Positions 40,401-48,549 of a stretch of 64,000 nucleotides of DNA are shown here, piece by piece; within the stretch, counting starts at the first letter, position 1; every line of letters begins with the position of its first letter. Source of the stretch: Candidatus Uhrbacteria bacterium (GTDB taxonomy: Bacteria; Patescibacteriota; Patescibacteriia; 2-12-FULL-60-25). Under the pieces are notes generated by a model. The model ran no database searches. It had not been told where the DNA came from and was given only the letters and a program-made list of their open reading frames with translations. The position numbers and the translations under genes are program-made. Location of the stretch: positions 124,001 through 188,000 of the forward strand of contig JAIOPK010000017.1 in assembly GCA_021413945.1 (NCBI GenBank). Direction: 5' to 3'.

Positions 40401-42642
40401 GAATGTCGAAGTGTATGGAGTGACATGGCAAAACGGACGCTTCGTCGAGGTCCGCAACACGGCGTTCTTCCGTGCAAGCGATCGCGAGCTGGAAATCACC
40501 TCCAAGACGGACAAAGAGCGATACGCGCCCGGTGAGAACGTGAATGTCACGGTAACCGCCAAGCTGAAATCGACCGGTCAAACCGTGCGCGATCTCAAAT
40601 TCGCATACTCCGCCGTCGACAAAGCTCTACTCGCGCTCTCCTACGATGAACCGGCTCGTCCGCTCGACGCGCTCTACGGATTTGTCGCCGACGGATTCAT
40701 TTTCTCGTCGCGTTCCCACGAGCAAGTCTATGAAGGATTCGGCGGCGCAGAAAAAGGTGGCGGTGGGGGAGACGCACTCCGCGCATCCGCACGTAAAAAC
40801 TTCAAAGACACGGCCGCCTTTGGCATCGTGAACTCCGACAGTAACGGTACGGCGCGTTTCTCCTTCCAAGCACCGGACAATATTACCGGTTGGCGTTTGG
40901 AAATGATCGGATTGAGCGGCGCTCTTGAAGCCGGCGCCGGTCGAGTCGACGTCAATGTCTCCAAGCCCGTCTTCGTCGAGGCTGTTCTTCCTCCGCGTCT
41001 CCTCGTTACCGACAAACCAGTCCTCAAGCTCCGTGCATTCGGTGCCGGTCTTCCGGAAGGCGCCGCTGTTACCTTCGTTGTCGACGCCCCCTCGCTCGGC
41101 TTGCGCGAACAGCGCGTCACCGGCAAGGCACTTGAGCCGTCCTACGTCGCCATCGACAAGCTTCTACCAGGTCGTCACAAAGTCGTGATCGGTGTCGAGT
41201 CGTCCCAAGGCAGTGATGCATTGGAACGCGAGCTCACGATCGATACCTCGCGCTTCTTCAAGGATGAATTCTTCACCGTCGACGCCGCTCCGGGTTCGTC
41301 CATCCCTGAACTCGGTCAGCCGGAAGCGGAAGTCGTGCTCACGGCCAAGAATCGCGCCATACTCCTCCCGTATTTGTACGACTTGGTCTGGTCCGGCTCC
41401 GCCCGCTCCGATGCCAAGCTCGCCCAGCGCTATGCGTTAAGTATTCTGCGCGGCACGTACGGAGAAAAACTCGACTTCATGCCAAGCGATGAAGAGCTGG
41501 CAGCGGAAGTCGCCAAGTATCAGGCGGAAGAAGGCGCGATGTATCTCTTGCCCTACGGCTCGACCGATCTCGAGCTCACCGCAGAAGTCGCCGCCTCGCT
41601 TCCGGAACTCATCGATCGCAAAACCATGGCCGCATCGCTCTGGCTCCGCTTGGACGAGAAGTCCGCAAGCCGTGAAGTCCAGTTGCAAGCGCTTTCCGGC
41701 TTGGCCGCATTAGGCGAACCTGTTCTTCCGAGCCTGCAGACAGCCTCAGAAATCAAAGATCTCTCATGGCGTGAACAATTGGCGATCGCGCGCGGCCTGA
41801 ACGCCGCCGGAGATCGTGAACGTGCTCGCACGTTGCTCGAAACCTTGATGCAGCGCTCGCAGGATCGCGATACGCTGACCTGGCTCGAAGTTTCAAAGGA
41901 TGAAGCCGACAATATCGAAGCGAGCGCCGACGCCGCAGCCATCGCCGCAAGCCTCGCGCATCCAAAAGCCGCCGCGCTCCGCCGTTACGTCGATTCCGTT
42001 TGGAGTCGTGACGCCTTCCCGGTACTCGCCAAGGCTCGTTATCTGAAAGCCGTGCTCCCGACGGTGCTCGATCGCGACATCAAACTCACGTACACGCTTG
42101 GTACGGACGACAATACGATTCTCTTCAAAGACGAACCGGTAAAACGCCTCACGCTCACCGCCGCGGAAGCCCGCAATTTCCGTGTCACCTCCGTGGACGG
42201 CCCTGTCGGCATCACCTTCCTCCGCCGCACACCCGGCAAACCGGTTTCCAAACCGGAAGTCTCGGTCAGCCGCCGCTACACGCCGGCCGACAATCGCAAT
42301 TTGTCCGACTTGCGCGAAGGAGATTCCGTCGCGATCGAACTTCTTCCGAATCTCGGCGCCAAAGCCATCGACGGTTGCTACCAAGTCACTGACTATCTCC
42401 CTGGCGGTTGGCAGCCTCTCGTCGGTAACCCGTATGAGTACAGCGATTGGTATCCATACGAATCAGGCAACGGCTACGTCTCCTTCATGGTCTGCGGCAG
42501 AACCGATGCAAGCCGCACCATCCGCTACACGGCACGCGTCGTCTCCCGCGGAACATTCACCGCAGAAGCCCCGCTCATCCAGCACAGCGAGTATCCGTCG
42601 ATCTCGTCCGTCGGAAAAGATGAAACCGTCATCGTGAAATGA
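37402..42642 (+). CDS. giant membrane-anchored alpha-2-macroglobulin-like protein, candidate anti-sigma factor
   Basis: 1746 aa from ATG 37402, inside the end of the sigma gene. Residues 1-74 are cytoplasmic (HLDPVKKSSIRDQVLVSAAKK looks like the short N-terminus of CPR anti-sigma proteins), 76-96 form a transmembrane helix. Outside follow Ig-like/Big_5-type domains (LSSIPRDGASRVPTNTGIEFKL), macroglobulin domains (TDRPLYRASDELRFFGL, FVKPAYSIEV), a glycine-rich bait-like loop (GGAEKGGGGGDAL), the A2M core (NITGWRLEMIGLSG) and a helical C-terminal domain. I see no CGEQ thioester motif. Bacterial A2Ms trap proteases; linking one to a sigma factor suggests envelope-damage or protease sensing. Confidence 0.85.
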   Translation: MSDNLDPRHNEDSRPFVETSRAVSDLANAPSEHLDPVKKSSIRDQVLVSAAKKLAMPTPEMKEVSAKPAKKGFRLPVWPTFAVAGLAAVLILAILVTNRPIGLPGSPSASIVRALSIPAAHAADAFTVLADKSDAAGMDTDTAFTVTSKVDISTDQLRQALRIVPPVDVSIESTGDNTFKITPSAPLATGEVYQVTIATEIVDGNESQAREFSWALQTKNDFRLLSSIPRDGASRVPTNTGIEFKLSRDGWVDPAAHFSITPSVQGEFRTQGRYLTFIPKKPLAEGTRYEVVLKKGFNVAGSDLALKDDVRLRFETDAASLTVAPETVFIPIADRFHFEPAKELTIELPYGVSTALQGVRVTGYRLTQEEAKALLEKRLAIPSWTVAEKLRYADFEKVATKEAFKVDAKLIDSQYQKSMVLPPIAEPGYFAVRLDPVASRGAKPSWTFFQVNNAAAYLKADKDTLLVWTVNPSTNRPLSNLPLRLNGKSATTDANGLGRLETPSVLTNTTTKAGDVYPVTILEVGEGAVSSLMVLRKTYDIYAFDFGNQDQFISDTVGYLYTDRPLYRASDELRFFGLAQDRNTQDAPSDNVTIRLRKSSYWFDFGTGEEKVYQEQVVDLDAAGRLEGRLAWDELSQGYYTIELRRNNRTISSRSIEVREFVKPAYSIEVIPDHESIYTGEALGGTVRVRFFDGTPVPRQKLELTATGLSYTTLNLETDSNGSARFELKPSVAPCGTIPPDTTILRETYNLSCYPEERLMINVRPVSGEEGEIRGSASVAVRRSALGLNVDLSVKDFQASATIKTWRHAFEPSDMGRSNPWPNHATEVTVIPWHWERIESGFYYDTIEKKNIQQYRYEARYEPAIRASLTTDGSGQTVYNFPMEKGKDYVLFVDGRDDAGRLIREVRYMWEGGYGSYARTVPDENKEPSLAILPESKGDATVIGYALDQTLAAEFRIGNDPIDVSKTPGILYLLASRGLKDVKVLNSNQYPFRFENGMIPNVEVYGVTWQNGRFVEVRNTAFFRASDRELEITSKTDKERYAPGENVNVTVTAKLKSTGQTVRDLKFAYSAVDKALLALSYDEPARPLDALYGFVADGFIFSSRSHEQVYEGFGGAEKGGGGGDALRASARKNFKDTAAFGIVNSDSNGTARFSFQAPDNITGWRLEMIGLSGALEAGAGRVDVNVSKPVFVEAVLPPRLLVTDKPVLKLRAFGAGLPEGAAVTFVVDAPSLGLREQRVTGKALEPSYVAIDKLLPGRHKVVIGVESSQGSDALERELTIDTSRFFKDEFFTVDAAPGSSIPELGQPEAEVVLTAKNRAILLPYLYDLVWSGSARSDAKLAQRYALSILRGTYGEKLDFMPSDEELAAEVAKYQAEEGAMYLLPYGSTDLELTAEVAASLPELIDRKTMAASLWLRLDEKSASREVQLQALSGLAALGEPVLPSLQTASEIKDLSWREQLAIARGLNAAGDRERARTLLETLMQRSQDRDTLTWLEVSKDEADNIEASADAAAIAASLAHPKAAALRRYVDSVWSRDAFPVLAKARYLKAVLPTVLDRDIKLTYTLGTDDNTILFKDEPVKRLTLTAAEARNFRVTSVDGPVGITFLRRTPGKPVSKPEVSVSRRYTPADNRNLSDLREGDSVAIELLPNLGAKAIDGCYQVTDYLPGGWQPLVGNPYEYSDWYPYESGNGYVSFMVCGRTDASRTIRYTARVVSRGTFTAEAPLIQHSEYPSISSVGKDETVIVK

Positions 42643-43547
42643 AGCGCACCATCGTCATCCTTATCGCCTTAAGCCTCGCTCTTGCGGGGCTTTTGGCATA
42701 TCGGAATGACGACCCGGTCGAAAAGGCTATTCCTTCGTCACCAACATCAGGTTACACAGCCTCGTCGACAGCATCCGACGACAGCGCGATCGACGCGGAT
42801 AAGTTCCTCGTTCCTGAATTATACGAACCGTCATGGTCGGCTCCCGTTGGAACATCACTTTGTCGCCCATATCGCGGCGCCATCGTGAACCATCACGCGC
42901 TCGCCTCCGACTTGATCGTAAAAATCGTACGTGAACTGGCCCGCTGTCGTCCCAATATGAAAACCGTGATCATTCTCTCGCCCGATCACTACAACGCAGG
43001 TTCCTCGTCGATCACGACGCATCAAACATCCTATTCGACCGCCGGTGACTTGGTCGCCGTCAACGCGGAATCCGTCGACCGTCTGCTTGAGATCCCGTCA
43101 GCAGGGGAGAGTGATTCGCTATTCAACCGCGAGCACGGCGTAGGCGTACTTGTTCCATTCTTGCATCGCGTTTTGCCGAACGTCGACATCGTTCCCGTTG
43201 TCGTGAAAGCTTCGATAACTGTCGACCAGCGCAAAGACCTCGTCGCGTGGATCGCCGATGAATCACGCCGTGGCAATTTCATCCTCGTCTCCTCCGACAT
43301 GTCCCAGTATTTGGACGATTCTATCGCCATGAAAAACGACGAGCGTACAAAACGTGCGCTCGTCGATTCCGACTCCAATTTTTTTGCATCCGCCAAAGAC
43401 GGTTTCACTGATAACGGTCCTTCCATCGTAGCTACCATCGATGCACTGCGTCCAAGACGTTGGCATCTCATCGACCAAGCGATCTCAAGCGACTATTCCG
43501 GCTCAAACGGCTTCACGACGACCTATCTTGTCGGTCTGTGGGACTAG
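42639..43547 (+). CDS. secreted Memo-like (AmmeMemoRadiSam protein B) protein
   Basis: 302 aa. N-terminal signal/anchor helix (about 4-20), a Ser/Thr-rich linker, then the Memo fold: GAIVNHHALASDLIVKIV, VIILSPDHYNAG, NREHGVGVLVPFLHRVLP, and FILVSSDMSQYL. These include the His residues of the Memo/extradiol-dioxygenase-like site (NHHA, SPDH, EH). Most Memo proteins are cytoplasmic and lie with AMMECR1 and radical-SAM genes; here the protein is exported and overlaps the A2M stop by four bases (ATGA). Its substrate is unknown. Confidence 0.8.
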   Translation: MKRTIVILIALSLALAGLLAYRNDDPVEKAIPSSPTSGYTASSTASDDSAIDADKFLVPELYEPSWSAPVGTSLCRPYRGAIVNHHALASDLIVKIVRELARCRPNMKTVIILSPDHYNAGSSSITTHQTSYSTAGDLVAVNAESVDRLLEIPSAGESDSLFNREHGVGVLVPFLHRVLPNVDIVPVVVKASITVDQRKDLVAWIADESRRGNFILVSSDMSQYLDDSIAMKNDERTKRALVDSDSNFFASAKDGFTDNGPSIVATIDALRPRRWHLIDQAISSDYSGSNGFTTTYLVGLWD

Positions 43548-43951
43548 GCTGCGAGCAAGCGACGTACAACCTCGATGGGTTCCTCCTTCATCAAATCGAG
43601 ATGTAGCTGTTTCCCAACCTGCTCCTGAACTTCCATATTGGAATGTTCGAGCACCGCATGGGCCAAGTCGGCGCTCATCACGAGATGAAGAGAGTCGGCC
43701 ACGCCTTCACTCATAATTTGTTCCAGACGATCGACGAGGAGGTGAAGGTACTCGTGCAAGCGATGGTCGTCAGACAGCTCCTGGCCGATCTCGCGGCCTT
43801 CTTTGTCGGACAGCTCGTCCTTAGGGAGCGCGACCACATCGACCTCTTCCAAGGTCTCTCCGTGGGCGAGCCAAAATTGTGCATGCACATGGTCGGCGAC
43901 CAAGATCAGGGACGGGTTTTCAAAATGCTGGAGTTCTTGAGGGAGTTGCAT
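43544..43951 (-). CDS. hypothetical protein related to host-attachment/eRF1-like (baeRF) proteins, 135 aa
   Basis: LILVADHVHAQFWLAHGETLEEV and the C-terminal half (LHLVMSADLAHAVLEHSNMEVQEQVGKQLHLDLMKEEPIEVVRRL) resemble the short 'host attachment protein' / bacterial eRF1-related group, whose function is not settled. Acidic, soluble. The start codon is 2 bases after the gpsA stop region, so it is the second gene of a gpsA operon. Its end overlaps the converging Memo-like gene by 4 bases. Family assignment is from memory and moderate. Confidence 0.6.
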   Translation of the reverse strand: MQLPQELQHFENPSLILVADHVHAQFWLAHGETLEEVDVVALPKDELSDKEGREIGQELSDDHRLHEYLHLLVDRLEQIMSEGVADSLHLVMSADLAHAVLEHSNMEVQEQVGKQLHLDLMKEEPIEVVRRLLAA

Positions 43952-43952
43952 A

Positions 43953-44954
43953 TTAAGGAAGTTGTAGATGTTTCAGATAATGGACGAACGGACGCTCAAA
44001 ATGGTGCTTGCTACGCAGACATTGGTCAATGACGTCGAGCAACGGCGTTTTGACTTTGAGCCTCCGAGCAAGTTTGACGGCTAAAGCCGTTGCCGCGATA
44101 CCCTCGACCGTCCCGAGTTTCAAGTCTGCCGGGTTTTTACTCTTGGAACCGACCAACCGCTCGCCATACGTCCGATTTCTTCCGTGCGGGCTCATTCCGC
44201 TCACAATGAGATCCCCGAGCCCGGCCAATCCGGTCGCGGTATCGACATGACCGCCGGCATTCAGGATCAAGTGCTCCATCTCGTCTACCGCTAAAGCGAG
44301 GACCATCGCCTTGGCATTGGTTTGATAGTCGAGGCCATCGCACATTCCGAGCGCAATAGCATAGGTATTCTTGAGCGCCGACGCATAACCGACGCCAAGC
44401 AAATCCATCGACGTTGCGCATTTCACGGTGTGTGTTTCCAGTAGGCGCTTCACGCGCTGGATGGCGGCTTTGTCGCGCCCGGCTACGACAAATCCGGTCG
44501 GGGAACCCTTGGTCATGTCTTTTCCAATAGCGGGTCCGCCAAGCGTACAGACGAGTTTTCGGAGCGGGCTCGGCAACACATTTGCCTCGCTCAACACGAT
44601 CGGCTTGAGTGTATTTCCATCGAGTCCTTTGGTGACGCTTGCGATCGATTTGATCTTGCGGCTGAGAAACGGAGCGGCCAACCGCATCACATCCATAACC
44701 GCAAAAGACGGAATCGCGACAAACACATCCTCCGCGCCGTTGAGTACGTGCGCAAGATCGCTCGAAGCCGAGATATTCTTCGGAAATCGATGACCGGCCA
44801 AGTATCTTGTATTGTAGGAATTCTTCCGAATATCTTCCTCGACATCCGCCTCGATGCAATACAGTCGAACAGGCCGTTTATGACGCGCCAGATTCAGCGC
44901 TAACGCCGAAGCCATATTCCCCGCACCCAGAATCGCGATCGGAGCTTTGTTCAT
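43953..44954 (-). CDS. gpsA: NAD(P)-dependent glycerol-3-phosphate dehydrogenase
   Basis: 333 aa from ATG 44954. Rossmann motif ILGAGNMASALALNLA, substrate/cofactor segments IASVTKGLD, LGGPAIGKDMTKGSPT, and the catalytic-lysine region ASALKNTYAIALGMCDGL, then GLAGLGDLIVSG and GRNRTYGE. It makes sn-glycerol-3-phosphate for phospholipids. The glycine-rich GAGNM rather than GxGxxG-W-G ending is slightly unusual. TATACT lies 7 bases before the ATG, so leaderless; the preceding gene's terminator abuts this promoter. Confidence 0.93.
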   Translation of the reverse strand: MNKAPIAILGAGNMASALALNLARHKRPVRLYCIEADVEEDIRKNSYNTRYLAGHRFPKNISASSDLAHVLNGAEDVFVAIPSFAVMDVMRLAAPFLSRKIKSIASVTKGLDGNTLKPIVLSEANVLPSPLRKLVCTLGGPAIGKDMTKGSPTGFVVAGRDKAAIQRVKRLLETHTVKCATSMDLLGVGYASALKNTYAIALGMCDGLDYQTNAKAMVLALAVDEMEHLILNAGGHVDTATGLAGLGDLIVSGMSPHGRNRTYGERLVGSKSKNPADLKLGTVEGIAATALAVKLARRLKVKTPLLDVIDQCLRSKHHFERPFVHYLKHLQLP

Positions 44955-44975
44955 GGCCCAAAGTATAAACGAACA

Positions 44976-45005
44976 CCGCCCCCAGCGCGAGTGCGTTGGG
45001 GGCGG
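44976..45005 (-). terminator. terminator of the gene at 45011
   Basis: Stem CCGCCCCCA / TGGGGGCGG around a CG-rich loop that can pair further (GCGC/GTGC). The gpsA -10 box follows within 10 bases on the minus strand. Confidence 0.6.
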
Positions 45006-45010
45006 GCAGA

Positions 45011-45886
45011 TCAGAGTCCGAATTTGAATTGGAATACCCACTTTGTCCCAAAGGCCAGGAGTTCACGGCTCTCCTCGGTGTCGACGCCGTAGAGTCTGCA
45101 CTCGACGATGCTGTCTCGCATCTCGTCCGCGAGTCCTTTGGCCCGTCGGATGAGAAGCGGCGAGGCATCGCCTTTGAAGTTGTGATACGGCTCGCGCGGT
45201 CCCTGGAAAAAGAACTCGTTGAGCACGCCTTCGAGGCTCTTCAGATGCTGCCGACATTCCGCGGCTACACGTTCTCGCTCCTCGATGACGCGCTTCTGCA
45301 GAGGTTCGTTGTGAAACGCGTATCCGAGCTTCTGCGTCAGGCTGTAGAAGAAGTTGAAGCGATCGCGCGGCGTGCTGTCGCCATCGCTCTTCTCCTTGGA
45401 AGGGAGTAGCCGCTTTGCGACATCTTTGTCGCCACAGACGATGAACGCCTTCGACGACCCGAGCAACCGATGCATGGGCATCTTCAGCTCGAGCGTCTCC
45501 TGTCCCTTGGTCTCCATGTTCTGGAGCAAGGGGTGTCCCGCATCGTTCCAGACGATGAACTTCCGGCAGTCCATCTTCCAGTGCCCATTGGGCAGGAGGT
45601 CGATGCCGCCGGCGTCGACGACGGCGAGCACGAGATGTTCGACGTCCTCGCGCTCGCGCATGAGCACGAGCGTCGGTCCTGTCCGCAGGCTCATCTGAGC
45701 GATGAAAGTATCGATCAGATCAGCGGCCTTCTTGGCCTCGGCGACGGTATCCTCGTGAAGAATTCCGTACTCGTACGAACTGACGTGGCTCTGGGACCGA
45801 ATGCGCTTCCGCGTATTCGTGAGCTCCCGAACCGCGTTCTTCTGCGCTGTCTCCAGCGACTTGGTAAAGGACGACTTCTTGGCCAT
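45011..45886 (-). CDS. hypothetical protein, 291 aa
   Basis: Not recognised. N-terminal helical region rich in basic residues (SLETAQKNAVRELTNTRKRIR), middle region with RTGPTLVLMREREDVEHLVLAVVDAGG and KMDCRKFIVWNDAGHPLL, C-terminal helices with RRAKGLADEMRDSIVECRLYGVDTEESRELL. No membrane segment. Start set by GGAGG 5 bases before ATG 45886; the upstream start at 45952 lies in the terminator of the previous gene. Promoter TTGCAG-17-TAGGAT on the minus strand near 45930-45905. Confidence 0.65.
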   Translation of the reverse strand: MAKKSSFTKSLETAQKNAVRELTNTRKRIRSQSHVSSYEYGILHEDTVAEAKKAADLIDTFIAQMSLRTGPTLVLMREREDVEHLVLAVVDAGGIDLLPNGHWKMDCRKFIVWNDAGHPLLQNMETKGQETLELKMPMHRLLGSSKAFIVCGDKDVAKRLLPSKEKSDGDSTPRDRFNFFYSLTQKLGYAFHNEPLQKRVIEERERVAAECRQHLKSLEGVLNEFFFQGPREPYHNFKGDASPLLIRRAKGLADEMRDSIVECRLYGVDTEESRELLAFGTKWVFQFKFGL

Positions 45887-45939
45887 GAATCCTCCGCGCC
45901 CTGATCCTAGAAGCAAGGTCGATTTTCTGCAAACGAAGG

Positions 45940-45967
45940 CCGCCCGCGACATGTTTGTCGCGGGCGG
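45940..45967 (-). terminator. terminator of the gene at 45974
   Basis: Perfect 11-bp stem CCGCCCGCGAC / GTCGCGGGCGG with a 6-base loop, directly after the minus-strand stop at 45974. Confidence 0.7.
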
Positions 45968-45973
45968 TCAGGT

Positions 45974-46339
45974 TCAGCGCTTGCGCAGCGGTGGCGGGAT
46001 GGCCGGCGCGATCTTCTTCTTGCGCGTGATGCGGAAGACGTTGTCCTCGCGCGGCTCGAACTCGACAGGCTCTGCGAGCCCGGCGGGACCGTCGAAGCCG
46101 AGCTTCAGATTCAGCACATAGGCCTTGGCCGGCCTCGGGAACGCCTGGAGCGCTCGCAGGAGACCTGCGGCGACGAGTGGGTCGTCGAAGCGCATGTCGA
46201 TCTGATCGGTCTCGAGCTGGCTGAAGCGCTTGGCGACTTCCTTCTCGAGCATCGGAATGAGCACATCCGCACTCACGAGAGTGACTTGCGGAATCATGCT
46301 GTTGCGTGAGCGACCAGGCAGAGTCTTGCTGTTGGCCAT
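45974..46339 (-). CDS. hypothetical protein, 121 aa
   Basis: Not recognised. MIPQVTLVSADVLIPMLEKEVAKRFSQLETDQIDMRF resembles a small alpha/beta domain; the tail FRITRKKKIAPAIPPPLRKR is strongly basic. No signal peptide. Start at ATG 46339 follows GGAGGAG closely; ATG 46342 is equally possible. Promoter TTGACG-17-TACGAC lies on the minus strand near 46415-46387. Single-gene unit with its own terminator. Confidence 0.6.
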   Translation of the reverse strand: MANSKTLPGRSRNSMIPQVTLVSADVLIPMLEKEVAKRFSQLETDQIDMRFDDPLVAAGLLRALQAFPRPAKAYVLNLKLGFDGPAGLAEPVEFEPREDNVFRITRKKKIAPAIPPPLRKR

Positions 46340-46417
46340 CATTCTCCTCCAAAGGTTGCGTCGAGCTGAGCTCGATTGCGCCTCGGTCGTATCACAGATC
46401 GACGTCTGCGTCAATCC

Positions 46418-47080
46418 CTACTTCCTCGTCGGCTGACCATGCTTGGCGACGTACGCGGCGCCGTGTCCGAGCTCGACGTTGATGTGCATACCGGCGTCGC
46501 AAAGCGGACAACGATCCGCCGCCCACGTCTCGAGATCCATCGTCACGAGTTGAACCAGCTTGGGTACGCCGAGTGATCCGGCCGTGACGCGTCCGCGATT
46601 GCATAGCGCGGAGACTCCGATTACGGTCCCGCCAAAGCCGCGCACGGCCTCGATCGTTCCGCGCACCGAACTTCCCGTCGTGATGATGTCCTCGACGACG
46701 AGCACGCGCCGGTCCGTGATGTACCTGTCGTACCCGCGCTTGATAACGAACCGGCCGTCGCCGTCCTCGCCTTTGTCGGCAAAGACGGATCGAATGCGCC
46801 GTCCATCAAGTGCAAGAAAATGCGCCGCGCAATGCGAGAGCACGACCCCGCCGATCGCCGGACCGATGACGGTCTCCACGAGCTCCTCGGGAGCATGCTT
46901 GTCGTCCCGGAAGGGGAGCGCCAAGTCGATGCACAGGCTCGCGACAGCCTTTGCGTCGGTGTACACCTCGTCCTTGTTGATGTACTTGCCTGAGTGATGC
47001 CCCGCCTTGAGCACAAAGTGCCCATCGAGAATCACCCCATTCTGCCGCAAGATCGTTTCCGGGTTCTCTTCCGCCGTCAT
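46418..47080 (-). CDS. orotate phosphoribosyltransferase-like protein
   Basis: 220 aa. PRPP-binding motif RRVLVVEDIITTGSSVRGTIEAV, N-terminal GHFVLKAGHHSGKYINKDEVYTD (the OPRT substrate hood) and IGPAIGGVVLSHCAA support a PyrE-type enzyme that makes OMP from orotate and PRPP. The C-terminal part contains RCPLCDAGMHINVELGHG with a CxxC pair, an extra not found in typical PyrE. No other pyrimidine genes are nearby, so a salvage role is possible. GGAGG lies 4 bases before the ATG; promoter TTGCGA-17-TAAGGT. Confidence 0.8.
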   Translation of the reverse strand: MTAEENPETILRQNGVILDGHFVLKAGHHSGKYINKDEVYTDAKAVASLCIDLALPFRDDKHAPEELVETVIGPAIGGVVLSHCAAHFLALDGRRIRSVFADKGEDGDGRFVIKRGYDRYITDRRVLVVEDIITTGSSVRGTIEAVRGFGGTVIGVSALCNRGRVTAGSLGVPKLVQLVTMDLETWAADRCPLCDAGMHINVELGHGAAYVAKHGQPTRK

Positions 47081-47103
47081 GCTTCCTCCAAAGGTGCGCC
47101 AGA

Positions 47104-47152
47104 ACCTTAGCGATATCCAAGCCTTGTCGCAAGTTAGGTTTTAGGCTAATCT
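47104..47152. promoter_or_regulatory. overlapping divergent promoters, pyrE-like gene (-) and tRNA-Arg (+)
   Basis: Minus strand: TTGCGA at 47132-47127, 17 bases, TAAGGT at 47109-47104. Plus strand: TTGTCG at 47124-47129, 17 bases, TAATCT at 47147-47152. The two -35 boxes share three bases within TTGTCGCAA. Confidence 0.75.
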
Positions 47153-47162
47153 CGCCCCGTCC

Positions 47163-47237
47163 GCATTCGTAGTGAAATGGATATCACCACTGCCTTCGAA
47201 GCAGTTATTGGGGGTTCGAATCCCTCCGAATGCACCA
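47163..47237 (+). tRNA. tRNA-Arg(UCG)
   Basis: Acceptor GCATTCG/CGAATGC perfect; D-stem GTGA/TCAC; anticodon stem ACTGC/GCAGT with loop CTTCGAA, anticodon TCG at 47196-47198; T-arm GGGGG/CCCTC (one G-T); encoded CCA. It reads CGN codons, mainly CGA. Confidence 0.93.
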
Positions 47238-47238
47238 T

Positions 47239-47270
47239 ACAAAACACCCGCCAATCGGCGGGTGTTTTGT
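47239..47270. terminator. bidirectional terminator between tRNA-Arg and rnc
   Basis: Perfect 14-bp stem ACAAAACACCCGCC / GGCGGGTGTTTTGT with loop AATC and a T-rich tail. Confidence 0.85.
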
Positions 47271-48001
47271 TATTTTTCGATCTCTTTCTTTGTAGGCGCC
47301 GTTCTCCATCCCTTGGCATCCAATCCCGCCTCCGCCGCCGAAACCTGCGCCTCCTGCTTGCTCGTGCCTTTGCCGACAGCGACCATCTCTCTTCCGAGAT
47401 ACACGCCGATCGTAAATTCTTTCGCATGATCCGGTCCGCTTTCTTCGAGCACCTTGTACGTAGGCGTTGTCCCAAGTAATTCTTGTGCCGTCTCTTGGAA
47501 CTTACTCTTGGCATCGACATACGACTCATCCTCGAGAATCTTTTTCAGATGCGAGAGAATGTAGGCCGTAATAAATTTTTCCGCCGCCTCCGTACCGCCA
47601 TCGAGGTAAATCGCGCCGATGATCGCTTCGATCGCGTTCGCAAGAATGTATAATCGTGCTTTGGAGTTTTTATCCTTCGCCTCGCCCTTGCTCATTAAAA
47701 TATATTCTTCGAATTGAAGATTGCGAGCAATACCGGCCAGCGTAATCGCATTCACGAGTGCCGCGCGCCAGTTGGTCAAATCTCCCTCATCATTCGCATA
47801 CGTCTTAAAAAGATATTCCGTAACGATCAATTCAAGAACCGCGTCTCCGAGGAACTCGAGACGTTCATTGTGCGGATAGGGATGGTCGGCGTTCTCGTTC
47901 AGGAACGATCGGTGCGTGAGTGCCTGCAGGAGGAACGAGCGGTCACGGAAGGCGTGCCCCAGTCGTTCTTCCAGCGGGCCGAGGTCCGGAAGTGTCGGCA
48001 T
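47270..48001 (-). CDS. rnc: ribonuclease III
   Basis: 243 aa. Catalytic signature NERLEFLGDAVLELI, with the second acidic site in ANAIEAIIGAIYLDGG, followed by a double-stranded RNA-binding domain (DAKSKFQETAQELLGTTPTYKVLEESGPDHAKEF). It cleaves double-stranded RNA, including rRNA precursors. Its start is 3 bases after the nusB stop; rpmF, nusB and rnc form a likely operon linking rRNA transcription and processing. Confidence 0.95.
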   Translation of the reverse strand: MPTLPDLGPLEERLGHAFRDRSFLLQALTHRSFLNENADHPYPHNERLEFLGDAVLELIVTEYLFKTYANDEGDLTNWRAALVNAITLAGIARNLQFEEYILMSKGEAKDKNSKARLYILANAIEAIIGAIYLDGGTEAAEKFITAYILSHLKKILEDESYVDAKSKFQETAQELLGTTPTYKVLEESGPDHAKEFTIGVYLGREMVAVGKGTSKQEAQVSAAEAGLDAKGWRTAPTKKEIEK

Positions 48002-48004
48002 AAA

Positions 48005-48514
48005 TTACATGTTATTGATTTGGGAGTTGTCGTGTTTGATCTCGTCCTTTTCTGTCGGTTCTTTTTTCTCTCTTGGTTTGTCTGAATCTTTTGTCACGCC
48101 CTGTGCGACTTGGTCTCGGTACACGGCCCCAAGAACTCCGTTGACGAATTTACCGCTCGATTCTCCGCCAAATGTTTTGGCGAGCTCGATCGCTTCGTTA
48201 ATCGCTACCTTGCTCGGAATGTCATGATTGAACAAGAGCTCGTAGACGCCGATGCGCAGAACGTTGCGGTCGACCGTCGTAATCTTGGCCAAAGGCCAGT
48301 CCGGAGCGAACTTGGTGATGGTTGCATCGATAGCATCCTGATTCTTGATCACGCCATCGACGATACCCGTCGCAAACTCTGTTTCATCAAACGCTTTGGC
48401 GAATTCGACGATATTTCGTTCGATCAGTCCATGCGCATCGCGCGATCCGCCATAAAAATCCCACTCATACAAAGATTGCATGGCGAGGGCTCGGGCGAGA
48501 TGGCGATTAGACAT
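48005..48514 (-). CDS. nusB: transcription antitermination protein NusB
   Basis: 169 aa. [17 protein letters not shown] at the N-terminus, [23 protein letters not shown] and [33 protein letters not shown] are NusB hallmarks. It binds boxA RNA with NusE during rRNA transcription. The last 35 residues ([28 protein letters not shown]) form an extra charged tail. Confidence 0.93.
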   Translation of the reverse strand: MSNRHLARALAMQSLYEWDFYGGSRDAHGLIERNIVEFAKAFDETEFATGIVDGVIKNQDAIDATITKFAPDWPLAKITTVDRNVLRIGVYELLFNHDIPSKVAINEAIELAKTFGGESSGKFVNGVLGAVYRDQVAQGVTKDSDKPREKKEPTEKDEIKHDNSQINNM

Positions 48515-48549
48515 AGGAGCAAAGGTGCAACGATCGGGTGGGGAAGGGC

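Noticed and set aside
40728..41126. Antisense open frame within the A2M-like gene
   Set aside because: Ser/Pro/Arg-rich shadow of a well-supported coding frame.
42639..43547. An AMMECR1 or radical-SAM partner gene for the Memo-like protein
   Set aside because: The neighbouring genes (A2M-like, host-attachment-like, gpsA) contain no AMMECR1 or CxxxCxxC radical-SAM motif, so the classic three-gene cluster is not present here.
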